From contig JBEKEX010000005.1 in assembly GCA_050013615.1 (NCBI GenBank), forward strand, positions 1 to 32,803: DNA of 32,803 bases, written 5' to 3'. Shown in pieces: positions 9,989 to 18,215 of this stretch. Origin of the DNA: JBEKEX01 sp050013615. GTDB lineage: Bacteria > Chloroflexota > Anaerolineae > Anaerolineales > Anaerolineaceae. The position numbers were made by a program, and so were the translations under genes. Each line of letters starts with the position of its first letter. Positions within the stretch are counted from its first letter, which is position 1. Under the pieces are notes generated by a model. The model ran no database searches and was not told the origin of the DNA. It saw only the letters and a program-made list of their open reading frames with translations.

Positions 9989-10966
9989 ATGGACCCAAAA
10001 ACAGAAAACAAACGCTCCGACCCCAACCGCCACGGAAAGCCCGTTTCCACTCAACTGGATTTCCTCAAGCGAATGGTCACACAACCCAAGGCCATCATCG
10101 GTTTGGTCATACTCACGCTTTTCATTCTGATTGCAGTCTTCGCTCCGGTGATCGCTCCCAACGATCCCAGTAACTATGTCGGCCTTTCGAACCTGCCCCC
10201 TTCCAGCACCCATTGGCTTGGGACAACCGGCCAGGGTCAGGATGTTTTCGCCCAACTGGTCTGGGGAGCCCGCATTTCGCTCTTCATCGGGTTTACGGTC
10301 GGGATCATGAGTACGATCCTGGGGTTGATCGTTGGCATGATCTCGGGATACATGCCGGGCGCCATCGATGGAGTGCTGAATCTATTTACCAATGTTTTCC
10401 TGCTCATTCCGGGTTTGCCTTTGCTGATCACCCTGGCGTCTTTTCTACCCCAGGGAATGGTAACGGTGATCCTGGTACTGACTTTTACCGGCTGGGCATG
10501 GCCGGCGCGCGTCTTCCGCTCGCAAATGCTCAGCTTGCGCGAAAAAGATTTCGTCTCGGCCGCAGTGGTGAGCGGCGAAAACGTCCCTTTGATCGTGTTC
10601 GCTGAAATTCTTCCCAACATGTTGTCCCTGGTCATGTCATCGCTTTTCGGCGCTGTGATCTATACCATCGGCGCAGATGCCGGTTTGGCTTTCTTGGGCT
10701 TCGAAAACATCAATATTATTTCCTGGGGAACCATGCTATATTGGGCCTCCAATAGCTCCGCCCTGCTTCAGGAGGCTTGGTGGACATTCCTTCCCCCAGG
10801 TTTGTGCATTGCACTCGTGTCGTTCGGTATGACCATGCTGATCTATGCCATGGATGAAGTTACCAACCCAAGATTAAGAAATGAAAAAGAGATTACCCGT
10901 GTCCTCAACAAATATCACCTCGGTTCAAAACGATCCACTCCGGTCATCAAAGAACCCCTCGCCTGA
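9989..10966 (+). CDS. ABC importer permease, DppC type
   Basis: The 325-residue partner of the preceding permease. A hydrophilic N-terminus (about 1-33) precedes the first helix and the FAPVIAPNDP motif of DppC/OppC proteins. HWLGTTGQGQDVFAQLVWGARISL matches the family's signature for the second helix, and the EAA loop is REKDFVSAAVVSGENVPLIVFAEILPN. A late AGLAFLGF motif is also typical. About six membrane segments are predicted by eye. The Shine-Dalgarno sequence is weak, suggesting translational coupling to the upstream permease. Its end overlaps the likely start of the ATPase gene by up to 86 bases. Confidence 0.93.
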   Translation: MDPKTENKRSDPNRHGKPVSTQLDFLKRMVTQPKAIIGLVILTLFILIAVFAPVIAPNDPSNYVGLSNLPPSSTHWLGTTGQGQDVFAQLVWGARISLFIGFTVGIMSTILGLIVGMISGYMPGAIDGVLNLFTNVFLLIPGLPLLITLASFLPQGMVTVILVLTFTGWAWPARVFRSQMLSLREKDFVSAAVVSGENVPLIVFAEILPNMLSLVMSSLFGAVIYTIGADAGLAFLGFENINIISWGTMLYWASNSSALLQEAWWTFLPPGLCIALVSFGMTMLIYAMDEVTNPRLRNEKEITRVLNKYHLGSKRSTPVIKEPLA

Positions 10967-11936
10967 CGAGCCGTTGCTGGATATCCGTGACCTGCATGTG
11001 AGTTACCTGACTGGGCGCGGACCGGTCAAGGCCGTGGACGGGGTATCTTTCGCAATCCAATCCGGCGAAGTGGTTGGCCTGGCCGGAGAATCGGGCAGTG
11101 GAAAATCGACCATCGCCCACGCCATCTTGCGCATTCTGCATCCGCCTGCGTTGATCACCGGAGGCCAGGCCCTATTCGAAGGCCACGACATCATGCAGAT
11201 GAATGAAACAGAATTGCAGCAATTCCGCTGGAAGGAGATCGCCATCGTCTTCCAAAGCGCCATGAATGCCCTCAACCCGGTCATGAAGATCCGTGATCAA
11301 CTGATGGATGTGATGGTCTATCACGGGCTATCCAAAGCCGAGGCAAACCAGCGGGCAATCGAATTGTTTGACCTGGTGGGGATCGAACCCCAGCGTCTGG
11401 ATACTTACCCGCATCAACTCTCGGGAGGAATGCGTCAGCGCGCCGTTATCGCTATGGCGCTGGCACTAAAGCCTCCCCTGTTGATCATGGACGAACCGAC
11501 CACGGCACTGGACGTGGTGGTGCAAAAAGACATCCTCGAACAAATCACGCGGCTGAGAGAAAAGCTGGGGTTCTCCATCCTGTTCATCACTCACGACCTA
11601 TCATTGCTGGTGGAAATCTCCACCCGCATATCGATCATGTACGCCGGTGAGATCGTCGAGAAAGCCCCTGCGCGCGAGCTATTCGAAAACCCTTGCCATC
11701 CGTACACGCTGGGCTTGATGAACTCATTCCCGTCGATCAGTGGCAAGAAACACGATCTGACCGGCATCCCCGGTTCACCGCCCGACCTGGCAGCACCGCC
11801 CAGCGGTTGCCGGTTCCATCCGCGTTGTCCCAAGGTCATGCCAATATGTTCGGAAATCGCGCCGGTGACAAAATCCATTTCTGCTGAACATTGGGTTGCC
11901 TGTCATCTGTTTGATCAACAGGAGGGGACACGATGA
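10881..11936 (+). CDS. ABC importer ATP-binding protein, DppD type
   Basis: A 351-residue ATPase that powers the importer with the next gene product. Seen: Walker A GESGSGKST (69-77), Q-loop FQSAMNALNPV, signature LSGGMRQRAV, Walker B LLIMDEPTTALD, the H-loop FITHD, and the C-terminal oligopeptide-importer extension with CRFHPRCP and a final Cys, which in this family can bind an iron-sulfur cluster. The start is uncertain. ATG 10881 overlaps the permease by 86 bases with a weak ribosome site; GTG 10899 and TTG 10974 are in-frame alternatives. The N-terminal ~30 residues are low-complexity and not conserved. Its stop overlaps the next start (ATGA). Confidence 0.93.
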   Translation: MKKRLPVSSTNITSVQNDPLRSSKNPSPDEPLLDIRDLHVSYLTGRGPVKAVDGVSFAIQSGEVVGLAGESGSGKSTIAHAILRILHPPALITGGQALFEGHDIMQMNETELQQFRWKEIAIVFQSAMNALNPVMKIRDQLMDVMVYHGLSKAEANQRAIELFDLVGIEPQRLDTYPHQLSGGMRQRAVIAMALALKPPLLIMDEPTTALDVVVQKDILEQITRLREKLGFSILFITHDLSLLVEISTRISIMYAGEIVEKAPARELFENPCHPYTLGLMNSFPSISGKKHDLTGIPGSPPDLAAPPSGCRFHPRCPKVMPICSEIAPVTKSISAEHWVACHLFDQQEGTR

Positions 11937-12940
11937 TTGCGGACACTCTCCAACCCAACACCATCCTGGACGTGCATGGCTTGACCAAACGTTTCCCGGT
12001 TGGTACTTTCATAAGCCCCAAGCAGGTGCACGCCGTGGAAAATGTCTCCTTCAGCGTCCAACGCGGCCAGGTCGTTGCCTTGGTGGGCGAATCTGGCAGC
12101 GGCAAGACAACTACCATACGCATGGTGGCGCGGCTGATCCCGGTGACGGAGGGGGAGATACTTTTCAAGGGCGAGGATATCCTTAAAAGTGAGCCGCATC
12201 GGGTTTCCCTGGATTACCGGCGTAAGGTCCAATTGATTTTTCAAGATCCCTTTGCTTCGCTGAACCCGGTCCATACCATCGAGCATCATCTGGCCCGGCC
12301 GCTCATCATCCACAAGAAAGTCGCCGGCCGGCAGGAAATCCACGAACAGGTTTGCGAACTGTTGGAAACGGTCGAACTCAAACCCGCGGCCACCATTGCA
12401 TCCCGTTATCCCCACCAGCTTTCAGGTGGGCAGCGCCAGAGGGTGGCAATCGCCCGTGCGTTGGCCGTCGACCCGGAATTGATCTTGGCAGATGAGCCAA
12501 TCTCCATGCTGGATGTTTCCATCCGCATGGGAGTATTGAATTTGATCCACCGGCTCAAAAAGGAACGCAGCATTTCCTTCGTTTACATTACGCACGACCT
12601 GGCTTCGGCTCGTTATATTGGCGACCAGATCATGGTCATGTATGCCGGCCACATGGTGGAAGGCGGTGAAAGCGAAAAGATCATGGGGAACCCGGCCCAT
12701 CCCTATACCCAATTGCTGCTTTCGGCCGTTCCCGATCCGCGTGCTGGATTGCGAACCAATAAGAACACCCAGGCTCGCGGTGAGGTCCCTTCATTGATCA
12801 ACCCTTTGCCGGGTTGCCCCTTCGCCGCTCGTTGTCCACGGGTGATGAAGGTGTGCCATCAAGTGATGCCCACACCGGTGGTCGTTGAACCAGAACATTG
12901 GGTGCGCTGCCATTTGTTCGGCACAGCGTCATCAATTTAG
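11933..12940 (+). CDS. ABC importer ATP-binding protein, DppF type
   Basis: The 335-residue second ATPase of the importer. Walker A GESGSGKTT lies at about 52-60, followed by Q-loop FQDPFASLNPV, signature LSGGQRQRVAI, Walker B LILADEPISMLD and the switch YITHD. The C-terminal CPFAARCPRVMKVC matches the oligopeptide-importer extension. A strong AGGAGGGG (11920-11927) precedes the ATG, which overlaps the DppD-type stop by four bases, so translation is coupled. DppD- and DppF-type subunits form a heterodimer under the two permeases. It is separated by 22 bases from the GH4 gene. Confidence 0.94.
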   Translation: MIADTLQPNTILDVHGLTKRFPVGTFISPKQVHAVENVSFSVQRGQVVALVGESGSGKTTTIRMVARLIPVTEGEILFKGEDILKSEPHRVSLDYRRKVQLIFQDPFASLNPVHTIEHHLARPLIIHKKVAGRQEIHEQVCELLETVELKPAATIASRYPHQLSGGQRQRVAIARALAVDPELILADEPISMLDVSIRMGVLNLIHRLKKERSISFVYITHDLASARYIGDQIMVMYAGHMVEGGESEKIMGNPAHPYTQLLLSAVPDPRAGLRTNKNTQARGEVPSLINPLPGCPFAARCPRVMKVCHQVMPTPVVVEPEHWVRCHLFGTASSI

Positions 12941-12962
12941 AAAATAGAAAGAGGATTATCCC

Positions 12963-14258
12963 ATGAAAATTACAGTTATTGGCGGCGGTTCGACGTACAC
13001 CCCCGAATTGGTGAAAGGCTTTCTGGAGAGGGTCAAGAGTCTGCCCCTTACAGAGCTTTGCTTGATGGACATCGACGCGGCTCGTCTGCAAATCGTGGGC
13101 GGTTTTGCCCAACGGATCGTCGACAGCCACGGGTTGCCTTTTAAGGTGACCTTGAGCACAGATCAGCGTGAAGCCATTCGTGGAGCCTCGTACGTGATCA
13201 CGCAACTTCGGGTGGGGCAAATGCCGGCCCGCCGCGAAGATGAATACCTGGGCCGGCGTCATGGCCTGGTCGGGCAGGAGACCACCGGCATCGGCGGCAT
13301 GGCCAAAGCGCTGCGCACCATCCCGGTGCTGCTCAAAATTGCCGCCGACATCCGCGAGGTGGCACCCGGTGCTTTGTTGGTCAATTTCACCAACCCGGCC
13401 GGGTTGAACACCCAGGCCCTCAGCATGTTTGCCCCAGACGTAAAAGCCATCGGCGTGTGCAACGTGCCGATCACGACCAAGATGGAAATCGTCGAGGGGC
13501 TTGAAAAGGCGATGGGGCAGACAATTGACCCAGCCCATTGCGAATTGAACACCCTCGGCCTGAACCACCTCACCTGGCACCGCGGCTTCAAAGTGGATGG
13601 CGAGGAAATGTGGAGCGTCGTCCTGCAAAATTACGTGGACGAATTGCGCAAGGAGGAAGAGCCTGAATATCCGCCCGAGTTGGTGGAAACGCTGCAGATG
13701 ATCCCCAATTATTATTTGCAGTACTACTACAATACTCACCACAAAGTGCAAGCTCAGCAGCAATGGCCGCCTTCGCGCGCCGAGGAAGTGATGGCTATCG
13801 AAAAGGATTTGCTGCGTGAGTATGCTGATCCAAAAATGACCGAACCGCCCGAAGACTTGATGAAACGCGGCGGGGCTTACTATTCTACCGTAGCCACCCA
13901 ACTGCTCAATGCTCACTATAACGATTTGGGCGAGACTCATGTGGTCAACGTTCCCCATGCCGGTGCGGTCAAGGGTTGGCCCGAAGACTGGGTGCTCGAG
14001 ATGCCCTGCAAGATCGACCGCAATGGCGCACATCCCATTCCCACCGAACCGCTGCCGGAGACCTGCTTCGGCTTGATTGCCCAGGTGAAGTCTTTTGAAA
14101 TCCTCACTGCGCGTGCCGCCGTCAGCGGTGATCGCAGCCTGCTGTATCAAGCATTGCTGGCCCATCCACTTGGCCCTGAAATGGGTGAAGTGGAAGCCGT
14201 TATGGAAGACTTGCTGAATACGAACAAAAAATATCTGTCCAACTTTTTTCCGGCTTGA
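12963..14258 (+). CDS. GH4 family glycosidase (6-phospho-beta-glucosidase/ChbF-like)
   Basis: This 431-residue cytosolic enzyme belongs to the NAD+- and divalent-metal-dependent GH4 family, which cleaves by oxidation and elimination. The NAD site GGGSTYTPELVKGF is at the N-terminus (about 8-21). NFTNPAG is near 141, and the metal ligands expected for the family are C166 (GVCNVPI) and H202 (LNHLTWH). The PELVKGF form is typical of the phospho-beta-glucosidase/diacetylchitobiose-phosphate branch (LicH, ChbF) and less so of alpha-galactosidases. Most of that branch needs a 6-phosphorylated disaccharide, normally supplied by a PTS that is absent here. The adjacent kinase could supply it. The exact substrate is inferred. 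Confidence 0.92.
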   Translation: MKITVIGGGSTYTPELVKGFLERVKSLPLTELCLMDIDAARLQIVGGFAQRIVDSHGLPFKVTLSTDQREAIRGASYVITQLRVGQMPARREDEYLGRRHGLVGQETTGIGGMAKALRTIPVLLKIAADIREVAPGALLVNFTNPAGLNTQALSMFAPDVKAIGVCNVPITTKMEIVEGLEKAMGQTIDPAHCELNTLGLNHLTWHRGFKVDGEEMWSVVLQNYVDELRKEEEPEYPPELVETLQMIPNYYLQYYYNTHHKVQAQQQWPPSRAEEVMAIEKDLLREYADPKMTEPPEDLMKRGGAYYSTVATQLLNAHYNDLGETHVVNVPHAGAVKGWPEDWVLEMPCKIDRNGAHPIPTEPLPETCFGLIAQVKSFEILTARAAVSGDRSLLYQALLAHPLGPEMGEVEAVMEDLLNTNKKYLSNFFPA

Positions 14259-14271
14259 TCTTTGAGGTTTT

Positions 14272-15261
14272 ATGACGTCTTATTTCCTCGGAGCAGATTT
14301 GGGGGGCACGAAGACCCACGTGATGGTCGCCGACATGGACGGCCAGTTGATCGGTTTTGGTGAAAGCGGTCCCGGCAATCACGAGACGGTGGGATATGAG
14401 GGTTTTCAAGCCAATCTGCATCAGGCAACCCGCGCCGCCTTACAGATGGCCTCGCTTTCACCTCAATCCATTGCCGGATCGGGGTTTGGTGTCGCCGGAT
14501 ACGACTGGCCCATCGAAAAAGTTCCCACCCTGAACGTGATCAATACCTTGCGCTTGACTGGTCCAATCGAACTGGTCAACGATGCCGAGCTGGGATTATT
14601 GGCCGGCTCGCCGCGCATGTGGGGAGTGGCGGTCGTTTCGGGTACAGGCTGCAATTGCCGGGGGTGGGATGTCACTCGTACGCATGTGGGACGCATCACC
14701 GGCGGCGGCACAGAATTTGGTGAAGGTTCTGGCGCAGCGGAATTGATCATGCGCACCACCCAGTCGCTCTCTCATGCCTGGTCGGGCCGCGGGCCGGCCA
14801 CTGCATTGGCCGATGCCTTCTGCCGGCACTACGGGGTCAAAAGCTTGGAAGAATTACTGCAGGGCCTCATCTGCCACCAATTCTCTTTCTCAGCGGCAGA
14901 TGCACCCATCGTGTTCGATGTGGCGCGCCAGGGCGACCCGGTGGCGCTGGATGTGGTGCGCTGGGCCGGCTGCGAACTGGGTGAGCTGGCCTGTACAGTG
15001 ATCCGCCAACTCCATTTCGAATCTTTGGATTTTGATGTGGTGGAAATCGGGGGCATGTGGGAGGGTAGCCCATTGCTCAGCGAGGAGATGGGCAAATTGG
15101 TACATGCCATAGCGCCCAAGGCTCATATCATCAGTACTCACGAGCCACCCGTCATGGGAGCTGTATTATTGGGCATGCAGGCCGCCGGGATTCGCCCTTC
15201 TGCCGAGGTGCGCTCCCATTTGATCGAGACGCTGACCATGGCGCGCCAGCAAACAGACTGA
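14272..15261 (+). CDS. BadF/BadG/BcrA/BcrD-type sugar kinase (N-acetylglucosamine kinase-like)
   Basis: The 329-residue ASKHA-fold kinase has phosphate-1 loop GADLGGTKTHVMVAD (7-21), GVAGYDWP, a DAELGLLAG segment, the phosphate-2 region VSGTGCNCRG (about 122-131), the GGGTEFGEGSGAAELI motif typical of NAGK-like members, and an adenosine motif EIGGMWEGSPLL. NAGK-like proteins phosphorylate GlcNAc or glucosamine at O6. It sits between the GH4 and deacetylase genes, 13 bases after the former, with GAGG before its ATG. In this operon it could phosphorylate the imported disaccharide before GH4 acts, or the released monosaccharide afterwards. The first role is speculative. Confidence 0.9.
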   Translation: MTSYFLGADLGGTKTHVMVADMDGQLIGFGESGPGNHETVGYEGFQANLHQATRAALQMASLSPQSIAGSGFGVAGYDWPIEKVPTLNVINTLRLTGPIELVNDAELGLLAGSPRMWGVAVVSGTGCNCRGWDVTRTHVGRITGGGTEFGEGSGAAELIMRTTQSLSHAWSGRGPATALADAFCRHYGVKSLEELLQGLICHQFSFSAADAPIVFDVARQGDPVALDVVRWAGCELGELACTVIRQLHFESLDFDVVEIGGMWEGSPLLSEEMGKLVHAIAPKAHIISTHEPPVMGAVLLGMQAAGIRPSAEVRSHLIETLTMARQQTD

Positions 15262-15269
15262 GAGTTGAA

Positions 15270-16121
15270 ATGGCCCGCTACTTGATCGTCAACGCCGATG
15301 ATTATGGTTTGAGCCCCGGTGTCTCGGAAGGCATCCGATTGGCCCACTTGCAGGGGATCGTCACCTCAACGACTGCCATGATGAACCAGGCTTTTGCCAC
15401 CGCCGAACTGCCCAAGGCTCTCGAACAATGCCCCAACCTCGGTCTGGGGGTGCATCTCACCCTCACCGAGGGTAAACCGCTGCTGCCTCCCAGACGGGTG
15501 CCCACCCTGGTCGACGCCAATGGGTTTTTTCTGTGTCAAAAGACGTACATCGAACGGGTAAGCCGTATCGAGCCCGAAGAAGTACTGGCTGAATGGAACG
15601 CCCAGGTGGAGCGCTTCATCCAGGTGTGCGGACGCAAGCCGGACCACCTGGATGCACACCACCATTGCGCCTATTTCACCCCGGCGTTGTTCAAATGTTT
15701 TCTCATCCTAGCAGAAGAATTGGGCTGCTCCATCCGCCAGCCCTTTGGCTCCGACGCCGTCAGTGCTGCCGATTATCTTGCCGGGGATCGGCTTGATGAA
15801 GCCTTTGCATTGATTCAAACCCTGCTTGCCCGGTATTCTCCCCCCTCCACGCAGGCCTTTTGCGGGGGGTTCTACGACCAGGATGCCACACTGCCCTACC
15901 TGAAGGATTTTTGCGAAAGAATTTCGAAAGCTCCCTTTTTTTCCTGGGAGCTGATGTGCCACCCGGCCATCGTGGATGATTACCTGCATCAGGTATCCTC
16001 CTATGTGGAGCCACGCGCTGAAGAATTGCATATTCTAACCAATAAAGATCTATCCGGTCTTTTAACCGAACTTCACGTCGAGTTGATTCCTTTCAGCAAA
16101 GTCGTTCCCCGGCCCAAATAA
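15270..16121 (+). CDS. ChbG/YdjC-family carbohydrate deacetylase
   Basis: The 283 residues match YdjC/ChbG. The metal-site motifs are clear: NADDYGLSPGVSEGI (about 6-20) with the paired Asp residues, LGVHLTLTEGKPL (about 59-71) and DHLDAHHH (about 124-131). ChbG removes an acetyl group from diacetylchitobiose or its 6-phosphate, which is needed in E. coli before ChbF (GH4) can work. Finding GH4 and YdjC enzymes together therefore points to a beta-linked amino-sugar disaccharide such as chitobiose. It is the last gene of the operon, 8 bases after the kinase. Only a weak 5-bp hairpin follows (16127-16141). Confidence 0.92.
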   Translation: MARYLIVNADDYGLSPGVSEGIRLAHLQGIVTSTTAMMNQAFATAELPKALEQCPNLGLGVHLTLTEGKPLLPPRRVPTLVDANGFFLCQKTYIERVSRIEPEEVLAEWNAQVERFIQVCGRKPDHLDAHHHCAYFTPALFKCFLILAEELGCSIRQPFGSDAVSAADYLAGDRLDEAFALIQTLLARYSPPSTQAFCGGFYDQDATLPYLKDFCERISKAPFFSWELMCHPAIVDDYLHQVSSYVEPRAEELHILTNKDLSGLLTELHVELIPFSKVVPRPK

Positions 16122-16167
16122 ACCTCACGACGAACAGTCGTAAAGTTTATCATCTCCATCCCCTCTC

Positions 16168-16196
16168 TTGACACCTCGCCCCGGCGCCATCATAAT
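16168..16196 (+). promoter_or_regulatory. radA promoter, predicted leaderless
   Basis: TTGACA (16168-16173), a 17-base spacer, then CATAAT (16191-16196). The -10 box ends 6 bases before the radA ATG, so transcription should begin at or next to the start codon. Confidence 0.75.
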
Positions 16197-16202
16197 ACCT
16201 TC

Positions 16203-17630
16203 ATGCCCAAACTTCAAACCCGCTACGTTTGCCAGCAGTGCGGCCGCACCACCGCCCAACCCATGGGGCGCTGCCCCTCCTGCGGCAGCTATGGCACCAT
16301 GGTGGAAGAGGTCATCTCCGTCCCCACGGCTTCGTCCGGCAAGGCAGCCGTGCGCGGCCTCAGCAGCCAGTCCCACCCGCAACGCCTGGACGAGATCGGC
16401 GGCGATGTGGAAGAGCGCCTGGCGCTCTCCATCGGCGAATTCGCCCGCGTCCTGGGTGGCGGCGTGGTGCCCGGTTCCATCGTCCTGGTGGGCGGCGACC
16501 CCGGCATCGGCAAGTCGACCTTGCTGCTGCAGATGGCCATGGAAATGGCCGCCCAAGGGAAAGTGCTCTATGTCTCCGGCGAGGAATCCGAGCGCCAGAT
16601 CAAGATGCGCGCCTTGCGGCTGCTCCACCCTGCGGAAGATGGATCGTCCAGCGAAAAGAGCAAGCCGGTGGCGATGCCCGCCGACCTGCTGCTGGTGACC
16701 GAGACCAACCTGGACGTCATCCTGGAACACATCCACACCGTCCAGCCGCAGATCGTTATCATCGATTCCATTCAGACCGTCTATTTGCCCGAAATGAGCT
16801 CCACCGCCGGTTCGGTGGGCCAGGTGCGCGAATGCGCATCGCGTCTGCGTGAGCTGGCCAAGTCCGGCGGCATGGCCATCTTCCTCATCGGCCACGTCAC
16901 CAAGGACGGCGCCATCGCCGGGCCGCGCGTCTTGGAGCACATCGTGGATACCGTCCTGTACCTGGAAGGCGACCGCTTTCAGTCCTACCGCCTGCTGCGC
17001 TCGGTCAAAAACCGTTTTGGCGCCACGTCTGAAGTGGGTGTGTTCGAGATGCGCGAGAACGGCATGGCCGAGGTAACCAACCCCTCCGAGGCTTTCCTGG
17101 CCGAGCGGCTGGTCAATGCGCCCGGTTCGGCCGTGGCAGTGACCATGGAGGGCACCCGCCCATTGTTGGTGGAGGTGCAGGGGCTGACCAGCCCCTCCAA
17201 CCTAGGCAACCCCCGCCGTACACCCAACGGGGTGGATATCAACCGCCTGCTGTTGGTCACGGCCGTGCTCACCCGCCGCCTGGGCTTGCGCCTCTCGGAA
17301 GCGGACGTGTTCGTCAACGTCGTCGGGGGGCTGCGCATCAGTGAGCCGGCTGCCGACCTGGCCATCGCCGCTTCCATTGCATCCTCGATGAAGGACGTCC
17401 CCATCCGTGCCGACGTGGTACTCATCGGTGAAGTGGGACTTTCCGGCGAGCTGCGCTGGGTGGGGCAGATGAGCGCCCGGCTGCGCGAGGCCTCCAAGCT
17501 GGGATTCAAAACCGCCATCATCCCCAAGCTGGCCCGCGGCGGCGAAAAGATTTTTGATGATATGATTACCGTTCAGGAAGCTCGTTCCCTGCGCGATGCC
17601 CTAAATCTTGCTTTGCTGGTGAAACCATGA
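16203..17630 (+). CDS. radA: DNA repair protein RadA (Sms)
   Basis: The 475-residue RecA-like protein takes part in recombinational repair and branch migration. The N-terminal zinc finger has C10, C13, C24 and C27. The RecA core has Walker A GGDPGIGKST (97-106), Walker B IVIIDSIQT and the RadA-specific KNRFG motif (269-273). The C-terminal Lon-protease-like domain (about 300-475) includes GGLRISEPAADLAIA and GEVGLSGELRWV and lacks protease activity in this family. Length agrees with the E. coli protein (460). No Shine-Dalgarno sequence precedes the ATG; the promoter placement suggests a leaderless mRNA. Its stop overlaps the next start (ATGA). Confidence 0.97.
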   Translation: MPKLQTRYVCQQCGRTTAQPMGRCPSCGSYGTMVEEVISVPTASSGKAAVRGLSSQSHPQRLDEIGGDVEERLALSIGEFARVLGGGVVPGSIVLVGGDPGIGKSTLLLQMAMEMAAQGKVLYVSGEESERQIKMRALRLLHPAEDGSSSEKSKPVAMPADLLLVTETNLDVILEHIHTVQPQIVIIDSIQTVYLPEMSSTAGSVGQVRECASRLRELAKSGGMAIFLIGHVTKDGAIAGPRVLEHIVDTVLYLEGDRFQSYRLLRSVKNRFGATSEVGVFEMRENGMAEVTNPSEAFLAERLVNAPGSAVAVTMEGTRPLLVEVQGLTSPSNLGNPRRTPNGVDINRLLLVTAVLTRRLGLRLSEADVFVNVVGGLRISEPAADLAIAASIASSMKDVPIRADVVLIGEVGLSGELRWVGQMSARLREASKLGFKTAIIPKLARGGEKIFDDMITVQEARSLRDALNLALLVKP

Positions 17631-18139
17631 ATAACAAATTCGAACAGTTCCCTTTGGTTGTTTTCGACCGCGTCCGCCGCAACCATGCCTTGGAACACGC
17701 CACGCTGAACGTCCTGGCGCAGCAGGGCATCCCGGCGCTGTCCGGCTATTCCGACACCGTTGGCTTTTGGGTGATGGGCGAAGTGCCCACCGAGAAACTG
17801 CAGGAAGCCATCAACCAGGCCTTGGCGCGCCTGCGCGGCGGCGAGCATGGGTTGGCTATCCATCCCAACTGCGGCACAAATTTCATTGCCTCGGGTGCAG
17901 CAGCCGGCGGAGCCGCCTGGCTGGCGTTGGCGGGTGCCAACGGTTGGCGTAAAAGATTTGACCGCCTGCCGCTGGCCATGGCCTTGGCCTCGCTGGCGCT
18001 CATCATCAGCCAGCCGCTGGGACCGTTCCTGCAAAAAAACGTCACCACCCAGGCCGAGATCGGTGAGCTGAAGTGTGCCGAGATCACCTATTACCCCGAA
18101 TCGGCGCTGCCGCTGCACCGGGTGAAGACCAAAGGCTGA
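17627..18139 (+). CDS. DUF6391-like small membrane protein
   Basis: This 170-residue protein begins with a conserved-looking RRNHALEHATLNVL (about 17-30), a His-Glu-His cluster I associate with DUF6391 proteins of cyanobacteria and Chloroflexota. A predicted alpha/beta part (about 30-80) is followed by two hydrophobic segments: a Gly/Ala-rich one near 88-105 and another near 115-140. The function is unknown. Its ATG overlaps the radA stop by four bases, so the two are translated from one message, and holA follows 76 bases later. The HALEHA cluster could bind metal, but no fold is claimed. The DUF assignment is from memory of the motif and less certain than the gene itself. Confidence 0.8.
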   Translation: MNNKFEQFPLVVFDRVRRNHALEHATLNVLAQQGIPALSGYSDTVGFWVMGEVPTEKLQEAINQALARLRGGEHGLAIHPNCGTNFIASGAAAGGAAWLALAGANGWRKRFDRLPLAMALASLALIISQPLGPFLQKNVTTQAEIGELKCAEITYYPESALPLHRVKTKG

Positions 18140-18215
18140 TTCGGCATCAGGCGGTTTTCTTCGCATATAAGCCCGCTTTGTTTCGAGGCTGCATTATCAT
18201 CTTGGAAATACTCGG

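Noticed and set aside
12798..14165. 455-codon antisense frame across the ATPase/GH4 genes
   Set aside because: It spans the boundary of two well-supported genes and shows no protein motif.
16127..16141. Hairpin ACGAC/GTCGT after the deacetylase gene as an operon terminator
   Set aside because: The stem is only 5 bp, with no proper T-run; not strong enough to call.
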